A DNA stretch of 64,000 bases from Eutreptiella sp. 'Long Island Sound 2002' (taxonomy: Eukaryota > Euglenozoa > Euglenophyceae > Eutreptiales > Eutreptiaceae). The notes beneath the pieces were generated by a model. That model searched no databases and had not been told where the DNA came from. It worked only from the letters and a program-made list of their open reading frames with translations. Shown here piece by piece: positions 42,451 through 54,355 of this stretch. Location of the stretch: the NCBI GenBank assembly GCA_964036045.1, contig OZ038379.1, forward strand, positions 118,371,104 through 118,435,103, written 5' to 3'. Position 1 is the first letter of the stretch. Each line of letters begins with the position of its first letter. Both the position numbers and the translations under genes were made by a program.

Positions 42451-45400
42451 TCATGAGGTGCAGCCAAGGAAGGATGGCCTAGGAACCCCCCTCTTCCTAG
42501 GGTTTTTCTACGCCTACACGTTACGACGGCACTCGAAGACTTTGAACACACACACCGCACCTTCAATGCGCCTCTTTTGGGAAACGTTGGGTCCCGGGTT
42601 GGTGATGCCCAATTTTTGGGTGTTTTTGGAAACCCCGTTTTCGGGCGTGAACCCGCCTAGAAACCCCCCTTCCTGGCCAGGAAGGGGAGTGCCGGGGGGG
42701 TTTGTTGGTAGGAACCCCCCCCTTCCTAGACCCCTTCCTGGGCAGGAACCCCCCTTCCTAGACCCTTCCGGTGACCCTTCCTATCCCGAGGCAGTAGCAC
42801 ACAAATCCGTTCGCTGGGGCTTGAATCGCATTGTGCCACCACATTGACTTTGCCATTGATCCACATGCCGCATGCGTCGCTTGACAACGGCCACACCACG
42901 GCCTTGTCGCGCCCCATACAATTGCAAACCGACACTCAATGTGACGGTGTGCAACACACGCCTCATTCGGAGGCGTGTGACGCGGGGTAGCTGAAGGCAT
43001 TAACCATGCATTGAGTTTTTAAGATGCTGCTTGAACGGTTGGTTTCTGTATTCCGTCGGACTACTGCGAAAAATGCACAAAGTCGCAAAGTGACGCACAA
43101 AATATGCGCTGTGAACCCACGCCCAAGGTGCCCAAAGGGTCACGCCCCATTGCAATTTGCGCCAACAAACCCCTAGACGGTCACTCGCGGACTCCAATTC
43201 CTTCAATTCGGTCTGTGTCAGCCCATCCCTTTTGCGCCAAAGCGCGTGCATTCGACGTGCCAATTTTCCGGCCCAACGCAGGTGGGGCTCATTTTTGAGG
43301 GCAATTCGACCATGGAACCGCGTTGGTGACGTGGAGCATGGCTCGTGTCGTATTGCGAACGCAATTGTGAAGCGAGTCAATGAAACACTGAAAGATTTGA
43401 TTGAAAACTGTGCACCCCATGTTGCCCATGCTGCAAGGGAAGCAGGCAAAGCTTTGGTTTTGGAGCTTCATAAGCTTTTGGATGAGGTGGCTTCCCGGCC
43501 AACCAAGGCCGGAAAATTAGATATAACAGGTGGCAAAATGTTTTTTAAAAACAGTGAATTACATGGCCGAGTTGTGGCGGTGTTGCGGGACAACCTATCC
43601 GACGTGGCCCTTGGTGGCGTTAAATTTTTTTTATTGGTGAAGCATGTGTCATTATCAATGCATGCCAAAGAAGCAATGCAATGGCAGCCCACCCAACGTT
43701 TCCCTTTGTGATAATTGGCCGAAACCATGGCTTTGCCATCATCTGTCAAGACACACACACTAGAGATGCGATTCCCGAAGTCCCAAACATCCATAGTGGA
43801 CAAAACATCCGAAACATCTTGCTTAAGGTTTGACATAGTGTCAATGGCCCGGAGACAGTGTGTGTCATCCGGACCATCAAGCGCCCACCACGTCGCCCAG
43901 CATCGCACGTCGCCTGCACCCGCTACACCCTCTGACCAAACGGTCACGTGGATGTCGCACTTTGTGGCCGATGTCTGCCACAGTGGTGTGGCATCTACGC
44001 AAATGACAATCAAGAGGTGGTCTTGGCGAGGCATGTTAAACGTACCGCACGCCCCACTCAACGTCAACTGGCTTTTCACTACTTCAAGGAGTGGACATAC
44101 AGCGGCAGATGGGCACCATACCACCCCCGATGAAACCTCCATGGCCGTTGCGACATATGGCAACAGTTTGCTGTGCCCCTCCCGTAATTCCCTTCGTGTG
44201 CAATCGTGCTCCGCGGCCAATGGCAGGCCGCCTCCTTCATGCACCACCGTCAAGCACATCACCCTCAGGGAACCACTTTTCATTGGCATGCGGTGGATGA
44301 TCCCAGGGGGAGGGAAGGCACGGACAGACATGGCGACGAACTGTGCGTAACCATCATCGTCAGGGATATCCATCAACAGTGCCAAGAACACGGGGAGGGC
44401 GATGCCATCCACAGGAAGAGACGCTGCATGGAAATCTCGGTGCGGCAGTTGTCGAAGGTGGGTGACGGACGCGATGTACCGTTGCGTCATGACCTGCAGT
44501 GTCTTGCCCAACATCACCTCCGGCGTGGCCTTCACCCGCGTCACCATGGCCGTCAAGCACGGCAGGGACCACACCTGGATGTGGTCCTCCCCATCCAGAT
44601 GCTTTGACATGTCCTCCGCCTTCCCACGCACCATCTTGCGGTCCGGCGGGTCTTGAGCTCGGCCACCAACTGGGCGGTTGTGGTTGAAAATGTGGGCCCA
44701 GCGCTCCTCGGCGATCGCCAATGCCTCCTTTAGCGCGTCCTCCACCTCATAGTTAGCAAAAGCACCACGGATGAACAAGTGCTGCAGGCTGGCAAGCTGG
44801 CTGGGGTCGTTGTTCACGGCAGTGGGGCAGTCACTCGGCAGCCCCAACAGGGGGGTGTCATGTGCGACAAAGAGCGGGGTGGAGGTGACGGGAAGGGCAA
44901 GCAGCCCGTTGGCCGCATAGGCATTCGGCACGGTGAGCCCGGGGCCGTCGCCGTCCCACTCCCACGGTGAGCGACTGGAGAGGGAGTAGACGGGGAGGGT
45001 CTCCTCACCGGACTGCCGCGGATCGAAGAGAAACAAATTCCTCTTGGCTGCCTCCTTGTACCACCCTTCCTTTGCGAAAGTGGCGGGCTTGGGCTTCGTG
45101 GAAGCGAAGCGGAGGGTTGTGGGCGTCTCGGCATCCCCGTGGTGGGCAGCCATGTAGTGGTTGTGGATACGGGTTTGGTCGCTGGGCAAGCGGGTGGACA
45201 GAGACTCTAGCAAGGAGGAGTAGTCCGCTCCGATGGGCCGCACCCGGAAGGCGGTGATGTCGGGATTGCGAAGCACCGTCTCCGCACTGAGGTCCGAGAG
45301 GGCACAGGGGTCCTTGTCACGAAGGATGGACTTGGTGATGCGCACCTGGCCAATGGCCGTGCTCGACGGCCAAGTCACGGCGGAGTTGGTGGGGATGGCG

Positions 45401-45501
45401 GTGTCGTGGAACGTCTGCCCCTCCGGAAGGGAGCAACCATGTGTACCGGCGGGGCCTGTCACGGCCTTCATCCAATCCCAAGCGAAGGGACAGGGAGACA
45501 T
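42451..45501 (-). CDS. DDE-type transposase, divergent (hAT/KDZ-like features)
   Basis: ATG at 45501. In one frame: ICVDATPLWQTSATKCD (candidate first Asp), LTDDGKAM-x(9)-W-x-GCHC (candidate second Asp with a Cys/His motif as in hAT proteins), and far downstream WVHSAYF, FRSSPTEYRNQPFKQH and NSMHG (candidate catalytic Glu region). The last segment aligns with the ORF at 63082-63828. Within the frame are TGA 43470-43468, TAA 43002-43000 (at a position that is Trp in the relative) and TAG 42783-42781; it ends at TGA 42453-42451. Reading TAA/TAG as Gln leaves one premature TGA. The family assignment is tentative. Confidence 0.55.
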
Positions 45502-45852
45502 TGGGAAAACAAGCCTGCCTTTGAGTGACAGGAAGGGTCGTAGGAAGGGGGGTTCCTGGCCAAGAAGGGGGGGGTTCCTGCCCAGGAAAGGGTCTAGGAA
45601 GGGTCTAGGAAGGGGGGTTCCTACCAGGAAGCGGTCAAGGAAGGGTGCAGGAAGGGTCTAGGAAGGGGTTCCTAGGGGGGTTCGTGCCCCAAAGAAGTTG
45701 ACTCCCTTGGTGCGACACCGGGGTCGTGATAGTTCCTATACGCTTATTTTGACCCCCAAAATACCCCCCATAAGTGTGGTCCGTTACTTTAGCGGTGCAC
45801 TACCATGTCATTTTTGGGGGCGGTTCCTAGGCCACCCTTCCTTGGTTGCACC
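42457..45852. mobile_element. complete 3.4-kb TIR DNA transposon
   Basis: The outer 31 bases (42457-42487 and 45822-45852) are inverted copies with two mismatches: GGTGCARCCAAGGAAGGR then TGGCCTAGGAACC. Inside each end lie clusters of CCCCCCTTCCTAGACCC-type words in inverted orientation (42650-42785 and 45530-45690). The single large ORF encodes the transposase. Both flanks belong to one satellite unit type, so the insertion split an array. No clear target duplication. Confidence 0.85.
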
Positions 45853-46440
45853 CCACAGCCTATTTCGGTTTTTTTTTGGAGGGGGAGGGGTGGGCTCCCA
45901 AAGGGGCTGAGGCACTACCTGCTTGTGCAACTTTCGGCTTCGGCGGCTCAAAGATGGAAATTTCCATAATTGATTATTTGCTACATCCTAAGCATCCACA
46001 ATGATCAAAACTCCGTGTTGAATCATGTTTTGCATTTTCTTTGCGTGTCATTCACCCTATCTCGATGTTGTGTTTGCGCCGGGGGGGGGGGGGGGTCGCA
46101 AGGGGGCTAGGGCAAAACTTGTTGATGCAGTTTCTAGCCTTGGCAGCTCAAAAATGGCAATTTCCGAGACTGATTTTTTTTTACATTCTAACCACACACA
46201 ATGATCAAATATTCTAAGTAAACCATGCTTTAGACCGTATTCTTGTGCTTTTCACACTATTTCGGTGTTTGGATAGGGCCAGCCGACTCAGTTGGGCACA
46301 ACCTGCTTATGCAATCTTCTGCTCTCGGCAATTGGAAAACAAAAATTTTTAAATTCTATTTTTTACATCTTCTGACGATGTTTTAGACCATCTATATGTC
46401 TGTTCCACCCTACTTGGGTGTTGGAGGGGGGATGGGGGGC
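45853..46440. repeat. about 200-bp satellite, three units
   Basis: The order TATTTCGGTG, G-rich run, GGCTCAAAAATGGCAATTTCC, CACAATGATCAAA, AAACCATG is repeated three times with divergence. One unit lies on the other side of the transposon (42260-42450). Confidence 0.8.
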
Positions 46441-47099
46441 TTCCGAATGACTTTGTGACTAGCTAACGGACTGACTGGTTGTGCTCCCTCCCTCTTCTAG
46501 GTGTTTTGCCGATAGGTAACATAACTTTTCTCACTCTTGTATGCACGAGCACATGGTGGAGAGCCGGCATGCGTTCCCTAGAAGACAACTGCACAGGGTG
46601 GAGGGCAAGGTTCCCCACCTCTCCCACATGGTCCCAGAAGGTAGACAGCCATGCGCGGAGCTGTTTGGTAAAAATCGTCCAGTGGCGAACGTACGTGCTG
46701 TTACACAGCAACTAAATCCCCATGGTGTCCATTAAAGTTGCCGAGTACCCCTTGAGACCGTACACGCACAATCTGCGCACCAGGAATCCACCCTCCCCGC
46801 TGGGGGACCTTGACAATGACAAGATTGCACTTCAGTATTCTGATCTCATTGGGCAGTGTTGTCGCCGATCCATCGTACGCGCAAATTTCTTTAGATTCCG
46901 AGCCCTTGCCCACATTGAACCTTGCCACTTCGCCAGGAGACACCTCAATAGCAGGGTTCAACACTGGTCTCACGAGCAGTCGGAAGCGTGCTTCAAGATC
47001 TTCTCGATCGCTGACCCACACACCTGCCTCCATCACGGGCCTCGAGCGGTGGCCATGGCGTGGACGCACCGTACTCCTGGCTCGCTTGCCATGCACCAA
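46420..47099 (-). CDS. unclassified protein read through TAA and TAG
   Basis: The frame encodes LNPAIEVSPGEVARFNVGKG and VIVKVPQRGGWIPGAQIVRV. It passes TAA at 46703-46701 (GDLVAV-stop-QHVRSP), continues as PLDDFYQTAPRMAVYLLGP, passes further TAGs and remains coding-like (YKSEKSYVTYRQNT) until it enters the satellite. The N-terminal part (EMARISKKFSARLASFG) is in another frame near 47100-47250, implying one frameshift. Family not recognised. Confidence 0.45.
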
Positions 47100-47257
47100 A
47101 ACTCGCCAAACGGGCGCTAAACTTCTTCGAAATGCGGGCCATTTCAGTCTCAGTACCTATGTGGACGGGAGCAATGGAGGAGAGCACGTTGCAACATGAT
47201 CGAGTGATCCACCAAGTCACAGTGATCTGGCACCACGTAAATTTGCTTCCCATGGGA

Positions 47258-48030
47258 TCTTGGGCTGTGCAGAGCCCAGTACTCTCAAAATGGTAATCTG
47301 AGGGATGAAATCCGTCAGCATGCTCGATCTGGGCTCTGCAAAGCCCACCATGACCAAACTGGAGAAACAGGGGGTGTCTAGGGGGGGGGGGGGTGTCCTG
47401 GACATCATCAAGCAAGGTTGCACAAATCAATAGCAATGAAAATCCGGAATTTCCAATAGGCACACAGGCTCCGTAGCTCTAGTGAATTTGCGTCCAATGG
47501 TCTTGTGGCCTTTGCAGATCCCGGTATCCCCGAATCGCCGATGTCGCGGTTGAAATCCTTCATTGCAGTCCACCTGGACCCTGCAAAGTTCAGCTTCCCC
47601 AAATCAAAAAATCGGAAATTAGGGGTGTGGGATCGTGGGGTGGGAGGGGGAGGGGGCCTTGGACATCATTAGGGAAAGTTGCACCAGTCAGCAGCAGTGA
47701 AGTTGCGTTAGTTCCAACACGCAAAGTGGCTCCGTAGGTGCAAGGAATTTGCAACCAACGGTCTTGTGGGCTGTGCAGAGCACAACATCCTCAAATTGCT
47801 CATGTCAAGGTTGTAATCCTTCCTTGCACTCCGTGTGAGCTTTGCGGAGTCTAGCGTCCCCAAAGCAGCAAATCGGAAATTAGGAATGTTTTTTTTTGGG
47901 GGGGGGGTTCCTTGGCCATTATCAGGTAGGCTTGCACAAATCAACAACAGTGAAGCTACAGAAGTTGCAACAAGCACAGGGCTCTGTGGCACCCGTGAAT
48001 TTGCATCCGATTGTCGTCAGGGCTCTGCAG
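47258..48030. repeat. about 250-bp tandem repeat, three units, abutting the large duplication
   Basis: TCTTGTGG(G)CT-GTGCAGAG landmarks occur near 47261, 47501, 47761 and 48014 (243, 260 and 252 bp). Each unit also has a G-run block with GACATCAT and GCACAAATCAA. The fourth landmark lies exactly where the 7.2-kb unit starts. Confidence 0.85.
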
Positions 48031-49830
48031 AGACCACCAAACTGAAATTGCTTGCTGTCACATTGAGATGGGTCGTTACTCTTCTCTAGGCTCCCTGTCA
48101 CAACGGCCCGTGGAATCCGAGTTGCATACCAATGTGTCACGGTGACAGGCAACAGGCTGGAAGAGTGCATGCGTTCAACCAGCGTGTCCGGATGACCAAA
48201 ATGATACCACCACCATTCCCCACCGCGAAGCTCCTTCGGCAGCTTTTGGATACGTGGTACAGTACTGTTCGGCGGGGGCATAAACTTGCATACGCGCCAC
48301 AAATTTTCTGGTTGCATTTCAGCGAGGCATCACATTGTAAAAAGGGCAATCACCTGCTTCTGCTGAACAATCTTGCGAAGTGTGTCGGTGAAAGAGGTGC
48401 CACACGTCGGGGCCACATGGGCAACTGGCCTGAGTTGGTCGGCGATTGTCTCCGTGTTGCCGGACGTCGCAGTGCACCCCGCCTCGGAGATTGCCTCACA
48501 CATAAACGTGACAATTGTCTTTTTACATTGTGTGTCCTCAGTCGCTAGTTGTAGGGAATTATTGAACAGTTGGGGTACAATGCTCCCACGTCCATTGTGT
48601 TGCGCCCTATTTTGTTGTCTATCCAGCTTTCGCCTTATCTCAACAAATGCATCGGATTGGATCATTCGCACGTCAAAGTTGGTCATCGAGTCCCCCAACT
48701 CGCCCTTCCTTGCTATGACATCCTTGCAAACCCTCATCACACGCAGTAACTCCGTGTTGGCCTCCGATCACCCACAGGGCTCGCATTGAATACAATAGCA
48801 TGGCACATCACCTAGGGCAGACAAAGATGCCCGTTACGTCGATGACATTGCGAAGCGGCATTCCCATACCTTTGTTGTTCCACACCAGAGGCTGCAGTCC
48901 GCCATCAGAGGGGTTTGCAACTATGGATGCTCCTGCCGTCCCGCACCACGCATCACCGCCGATACCCTGTTCGCACCGCAACACACACACGGTCGGAGAG
49001 GGACTCCGTTGCACATGCCCGCTTACGGGGGGGGGATGATGCGGAAAAGGTCACCGGCCTCATCCACCGTGTGCTTGTCGGGGTGTTGCTTGCACCGTGC
49101 CCGCAATTTTGTGAGTAGGGCCTCACAACATTCCTCCACATGGGCAAGATAGGGCGTGTCGTCGTGCCATTGCGTATTGTACAGAAGTGCGCAGCATATG
49201 GTGCGGACATAGTCCATTTTTGCTGCGGCTCGACAGCCAAGGATCACAAGTAGACCAACAGAGCGCTCAAGAGCACACATGGCTACTGTACCCGATCCGT
49301 CGGCGCACCCAGAAGAAGTGGAACTGCGCTCAAAGTGTCCCACTACAAAGACGGCTAGGAGGTAATAACTAAGGACAGCAACCAGGCCCCGAAAGATGCG
49401 CAGCCCGCTCTGTGCGTTTGGGGCTGCTTGGTTGGCACGTCCCTCGACCAGGGCAATTTTTGCCTCAACGGTGGTCGTATGTCCGAGACTGCGAGAAGGA
49501 GCGCAGCAAGAGTGTTCTCTATTACAATGAGTTTGCGGTGATTGTATATGCGCGCACCTGCCTCAAACGTGTGAGCTGTGATGTCCACAAACAAAGAAAA
49601 GAAATTACACCAGATGATATTGCAAACATGTTTGCAAGGGTGCCACACGCAGTAAGCTGAGGGGATAACCCGCAACCAATCGGGAAAATTCCAGTCAATG
49701 GTTGTTTTGGAGTGCAAAAATTCGAGCAGCCCAGTACGGCAGTATGCCCATGGGTCTAGGTAACCATCACTTTTGTTTTCTAGCCTTTTAGCGCCATCTA
49801 GGCTCGAACGAAATTGGGTTTTCTAGTGTG
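47922..49830 (-). CDS. duplicated gene D, copy 1
   Basis: Counterpart of 55261-57070. Exons: LDPWAYCRTGLLEFLHSKTT; VEAKIALVEGRANQAAPNAQ to RSVGLLVILGCRAAAKMDYV; VDEAGDLFRI; NAFVEIRRKLDRQQNRA-type; WWYHFGHPDTLVERMHS. The C-terminus reads through CAG at 48044-48042, where copy 2 has TAG, and ends at TGA 47924-47922 inside the neighbouring 250-bp repeat. A G run at about 49027-49035 is shorter than in copy 2 (9 against 14, plus two further bases), which shifts the frame after FRII. Unclassified. Confidence 0.45.
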
Positions 49831-50012
49831 TATCGAAGGAGAGGCACCTTCCCAGTGTGTTCCAAAAAACTTTGGAGCTGCACAAGACTCAAAAAACATG
49901 CTGGGGCAAGTGGTTCACCACCAACGTGTCCCCCGCAGCATAAACCTAGAGACCAAGATTGAAGTCAATATGTGTGCTATTTGGCCAAAAATTAACACGT
50001 TAATCTCAAGTT

Positions 50013-51874
50013 TCAACCTCGTAGAGGGTGGTGCCGCCCGGGTATTGCACCCAAACGGCACCGTACTTCCGCCCGTGGATACCACGGACGGTGCCCCTCT
50101 CTACCCCGTTGGGGTAGGGTACGTGGACGACCGTCGCCACGATCGGATCCCCGGGACGGTCGTCCTTCTTCTCGGCACCCTTGGGGGTGTCGGTCTTGGT
50201 GGGTGGGGGGGGGGTTTGTGGTGGCAGTCTTGGGGGGGTTGGTGGGTTTGGGGGCAGGGACGGCCTTTGTAGGCCGTGCGGTGGTGGTGGGGAGGGGGGG
50301 TTTGGACTTTATGGGCCGGGGGATCGCCCCCTCCACCCCCTCCTCCCCCTCGCTCACCCCGCCCCCTCCCATGCTCCCCCACATCTCCTCATCCTCCCCC
50401 CCCGCATACCCCACCTCCTGCATCCGAGCCCACTCCCTGAGCCAGAAGTGGTGCGGCAACACCCATACGCCGCTCACCACGCGCGAAGCCTCCCAGTCGT
50501 GGAGACCGCGCAAGAGAGCAAGGCCGAGGGGTGGATCCCGGGCCACGATGCGATGGAGAGCCCCCAAGGGTACTTCCTGGGAGCCCTCGGCGTCTCGCTA
50601 GGCCACTCAAATGGGCCTGGCATTCCTCGCGTTGACCACGACGTCGATGACCTACAAAAAAAAATTGAAAAAAAAAGTGTGAATTAATTTTTTTGGCGAC
50701 TTTTTTAATTTTTCGATTTTAATATTAACTCTCAACTTTTAATATTTCGACCGGCAGTGCAAAAATGAAATATTAATCTCGAGAAATTAACGTTGGCGTC
50801 CCAAAAATTAATGCAGGCAGGCAAGCAATATACCTCGAAACTCCCGTTGGTGCCGCTTACCTCCACTGCCCCCATGGCCTGCCGGAAGAGAGAGGCTGGG
50901 GGCCTCCACAGGGAGCACAGGGGCTCCTGCGTTGGCCATCGGGGCCGCCTGGGCCGCCGGTTTGGCCACGTTCGCGGCCACTGCGGCCGCCTTGACCGCG
51001 CGGGACTGGGGGACCAAGCCCTCGTACGAGGGCTGGCACCCCGGGTCGTAGACAGTGGCCCAGTCCACCTTGAACGCCACAGCCTTGCCCTGGCGCCACT
51101 GCCTGACCCTGCCCAGCTGGGCCCAGTGCTGCAGCAGCACCAGGTAATGCGGCGTCCCAAAACGGACGCTGCGGGGGTCAAAAAGCAAATTCAGTTCGGG
51201 CAAAGCGCCCGCACTGCTTGCCTGTGGCATGGGGGCAAGGGGGGCACCCGGGAGGGGTTTTTCAGACCCAGACCCCTCCCCCCCTGGAGGCATCCTTACC
51301 CCAGGTGCCTCTGTGTTCCCCCTTCTTCCGGTGAATCAAACACCGGACTAACCTCCGAAAAATCCACAGAACCGTCATGTGGCTATGCCGGGGGGGAGGA
51401 AAAAACTGGTTGGTCCCCCGCGCACCCCTGCTCCAGCACCTGGGCTGACCAGGGGATCGGCCCCGCCTTCCGGGCGGTGGCAAACTGGGGGCCCAGGGCT
51501 TTGAGAAGCCACTGGGGGAGGGGGGGGGGTAAGTGGGGGGGTCAATAACCTCAACTCCATCCCCGTCCCCGTCCCCCTCGTCCACCACCACTTCCCCCTC
51601 TCCCTCCTCCTTAACCCCCGCCCCATACTGGTTTGTACCCTCCCCCTTGGCCCTTGCTCCTCTCCCTCTCTCTCCTCTCCCTCTTCTCCTTCTTCTTTTT
51701 CTTCTTCTCCTTCTTCTCCTTTTTCTGCCTATCCGAGGAGTCTTCGCTTGACTCCTCGGTGGGCGGTTGTGCGGCGGAAGGAGGAGGAGGTGGTGCTGGC
51801 AACGGTGCAGGAGCTGCTGCTGGAGGAGCTGCTGGTGCAGCTGCTACTGCCAGCCGCCGCTCCACTTGCGCCAT
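50013..51874 (-). pseudogene. duplicated gene C, copy 1, damaged
   Basis: Same gene as 57243-59442, with ATG at 51874. It lost about 190 bp in the middle and about 130 bp in the Pro-rich region. The second loss changes the frame, so the C-terminal domain with KYGAVWVQYPGG in copy 2 is not encoded here in frame. TAG at 50600-50598 is shared with copy 2. Confidence 0.6.
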
Positions 51875-52261
51875 CTAAGAGAGTGCGAGGACAAAAAAAA
51901 TTAGTTTTTGTGCCCCTGAGTTAATTTCTTCAAATTAATATTATCTATCGAAAATATAATTAATATACTAAATATTAATGACCGCGCCTATTCATATTAA
52001 TCTGGAAATATTAGACAAGTCGCCGCAAATATTAATTCGTATACGCAAGCAAGCGTGCACAAGCAAAACACACCAGGGCTTCGTTGTTCGCTTTGAGCAT
52101 GTCGGCCAACATCTTTTGCATGGCCAAGGCGTCCATGGCAAGGAGAAAACAAAGCTAGTGGTGGGGAAGCAAGGGTGGAGGGCGGGGGGCTATGGGTGGC
52201 CATGAGTTTGGCCATGGTGCATGGGGCGGTATGGGGGGTCCCGTAGTTGCGTAGCGGGAGG

Positions 52262-54063
52262 TCAAATTTTGAAAACCACCACTATCACACTTGTGAAACT
52301 ACCTCCCCCTCCCGCTCTAGTTGGGTTGCCCCCGGCATCCCCCCCCCCTCCCCCCCGGCCCGAGTGGTCATTGTATGCACGCTTAAGGATGGCGTTGAGG
52401 CTCTCAACGACATCCACGCACACGGCACCCAACCCAACCCCGAAGCGGCGTGCATTGGCCACGGCCTCGGTGACATCCTCCTCCAAATAGAGGAGGTAGT
52501 TTGATTGACACGCCTCCGTGCAACAATGTGCACGGTAGGCGCGTGCCACCTCGGCTGCACGTAGGTCCCCGCGGGGCAGCTTATCCGTGTACAACTCCGG
52601 AGGAGGTCACGCATGGCCACGACGGCTTGCCATTCACCATCCTCCGGGACGTAGTCCAACAACGCACCAAGGTCCTCCCACGCGAGGAACAACGCACGGG
52701 CCTACTCCCCGTCGGGTGCCCCCGTCGCACCCAACTTCACACCCGTGCGGGCCCGGCAGGGGGCCCGTTGCACGGCGTCGGTGTTCTCCTTGGGGAGGTC
52801 CGCAAGGCGTGTCTCGATGAACGCCACTTGGAGCCGGCCAATGGCCATGCAACAATGGAGGATGCATAGGAAAACCATGCACCGGTCAACCACAATGTGT
52901 GGATCCCCTATGCATCCCCCATTCTCCAAGCTACGGCCAGTCTCCTTGTAGCGGCGGCGGGCCGCCTCCTCACGGGCCAAGGTGTGCCGGGTCGCCACGT
53001 TGACCCATGCCGCCGCAACCTTGTCCCACACCGCCATATTGTAAATTGAGCCCACCAAGGGCGAGGTGGACACACCGATAAGGCGCCGCACGAACGGTTG
53101 GTCTCCCCCGATGACCAACCTGCTTGGCACCCAGCGCGACACCCAATGAAACTTCTCGCAGTCTTGTATGGACTGGAATACCTACAAAAAGGACATGTAT
53201 TAATATTTACATTAATTTCTCGAGATTAATATTAACTTAATTTTTCAGTCGGCGTTAATATGAACCGAAAACAAGATATTAATCTCGAGAAATTAACGCA
53301 AAAAAAGCAAAAATTAACAAACAACGAATGGGCCACAAACCTTCAAGTTGTCGGCCCATATCGTTGCAAGTGCCGCCATGTCCTTGTCCCCGCACACGGC
53401 CATCCCTATCACCCACAAGTACGCGGGTGTGCGGCCCCGTGCGCCGTGGTTGAGGAGCCCAATGGAGAGTTGGGTCCAACTACCACCGGCGCACGGGAAC
53501 GCATCCCCACACACAATGAAGGTGAGGGGCCTTGTCCAATCGATGGTGTCCACTAGCGATGGGCGTGATTGGACTTACCGGGCCCATGAGGGTAGCGGCC
53601 AAGAGCGCCCACTCGCGGGGGGATCGGGGACGGACACGGGTGGTCGTAGGTCAAGGGGGGTGACCAACTCCTTCCACGTGTCCGTGAACGTGTCCCGAGT
53701 GGGGGTGGGGCGGGGGAACGGGAGGCCCGTTGCGGCCGTGTAGGCCAACCCCCGGCGGCTCATGTACTCCGACACGTGCCGGAAGCCGAGCTTGGGGACG
53801 TTCAAGTCCATGAGGAGGCCGATGAGGTCCGGGGCCGGGAAGAGGTGGGAGGCATATCGCGTCACCGCCTCCACTTGCCTAGTACGAATAAGGGAGGGGT
53901 AGCCGACCTCCATGGCCTCGGACCATCGGGCCTGGGCCAAAGGGAATGAGGCCACCCACTCACCAAGGAGTTGAGAGACCAAAGGATCCCGCAAACTCTT
54001 GGCCCCGCTCAAACGCACGAGCGTCACGTTAAGCTCAGTAAGGGTGTCCCCAGAGAAAGGCAT
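52262..54063 (-). CDS. duplicated gene B, copy 1: putative transposase
   Basis: ATG at 54063 (PFSGDTLTELNVTLVRLSGA). The frame passes TAA at 53577-53575 and reaches DWTRPLTFIVCGDAFP. An intron at 53338-53182 (GTTTGT to TGTAG) joins ADNLK to VFQSIQDCEKFHW. IGDPHIVVDRCMVFLCILHC (candidate Asp-His pair) follows, then TAG at 52704-52702 (GAPDGE-stop-ARALFLAW) and YVPEDGEWQAVVAMRDLLR. A one-base frameshift near 52595 precedes LYTDKLPRGDL and VVESLNAILKRAYNDHS (candidate catalytic Glu). TGA is at 52264-52262. Overall this looks like a DDE transposase, family unassigned. Confidence 0.5.
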
Positions 54064-54355
54064 AACAAGGGCTATACAAGGGAACATAGTGGTGTGGAGG
54101 GGGGGGGGGATGCGGGCAACCGGAGGGGGGGTGTCCAAGACGCCCACCAACACAACATTGGAACCTCTCTACTATACCGTTGTGCAACAATATACCACGT
54201 AACACCCCTTATAGGTCCGCATATGTGCATGGAAAAATGGGTACAAATGGCCCCATCGCAAAAATTTGACTTTAACCTCCTAACATTTGCGAGATTAATA
54301 TATTAACGCCTTCATATATTAAAAATCAAACTTACCATATTGACTTTAATCTAGG

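Noticed and set aside
43157-43711. Plus-strand helical ORF (ETLKDLIENCAPHVAHAAREA)
   Set aside because: Antisense to the transposase ORF inside a defined transposon; the minus frame aligns with a relative.
53553-53578. 26-nt mini-intron (GTAAGT to CTAG) in gene B
   Set aside because: The frame continues straight across with TAA read as Gln, so no splicing is needed.
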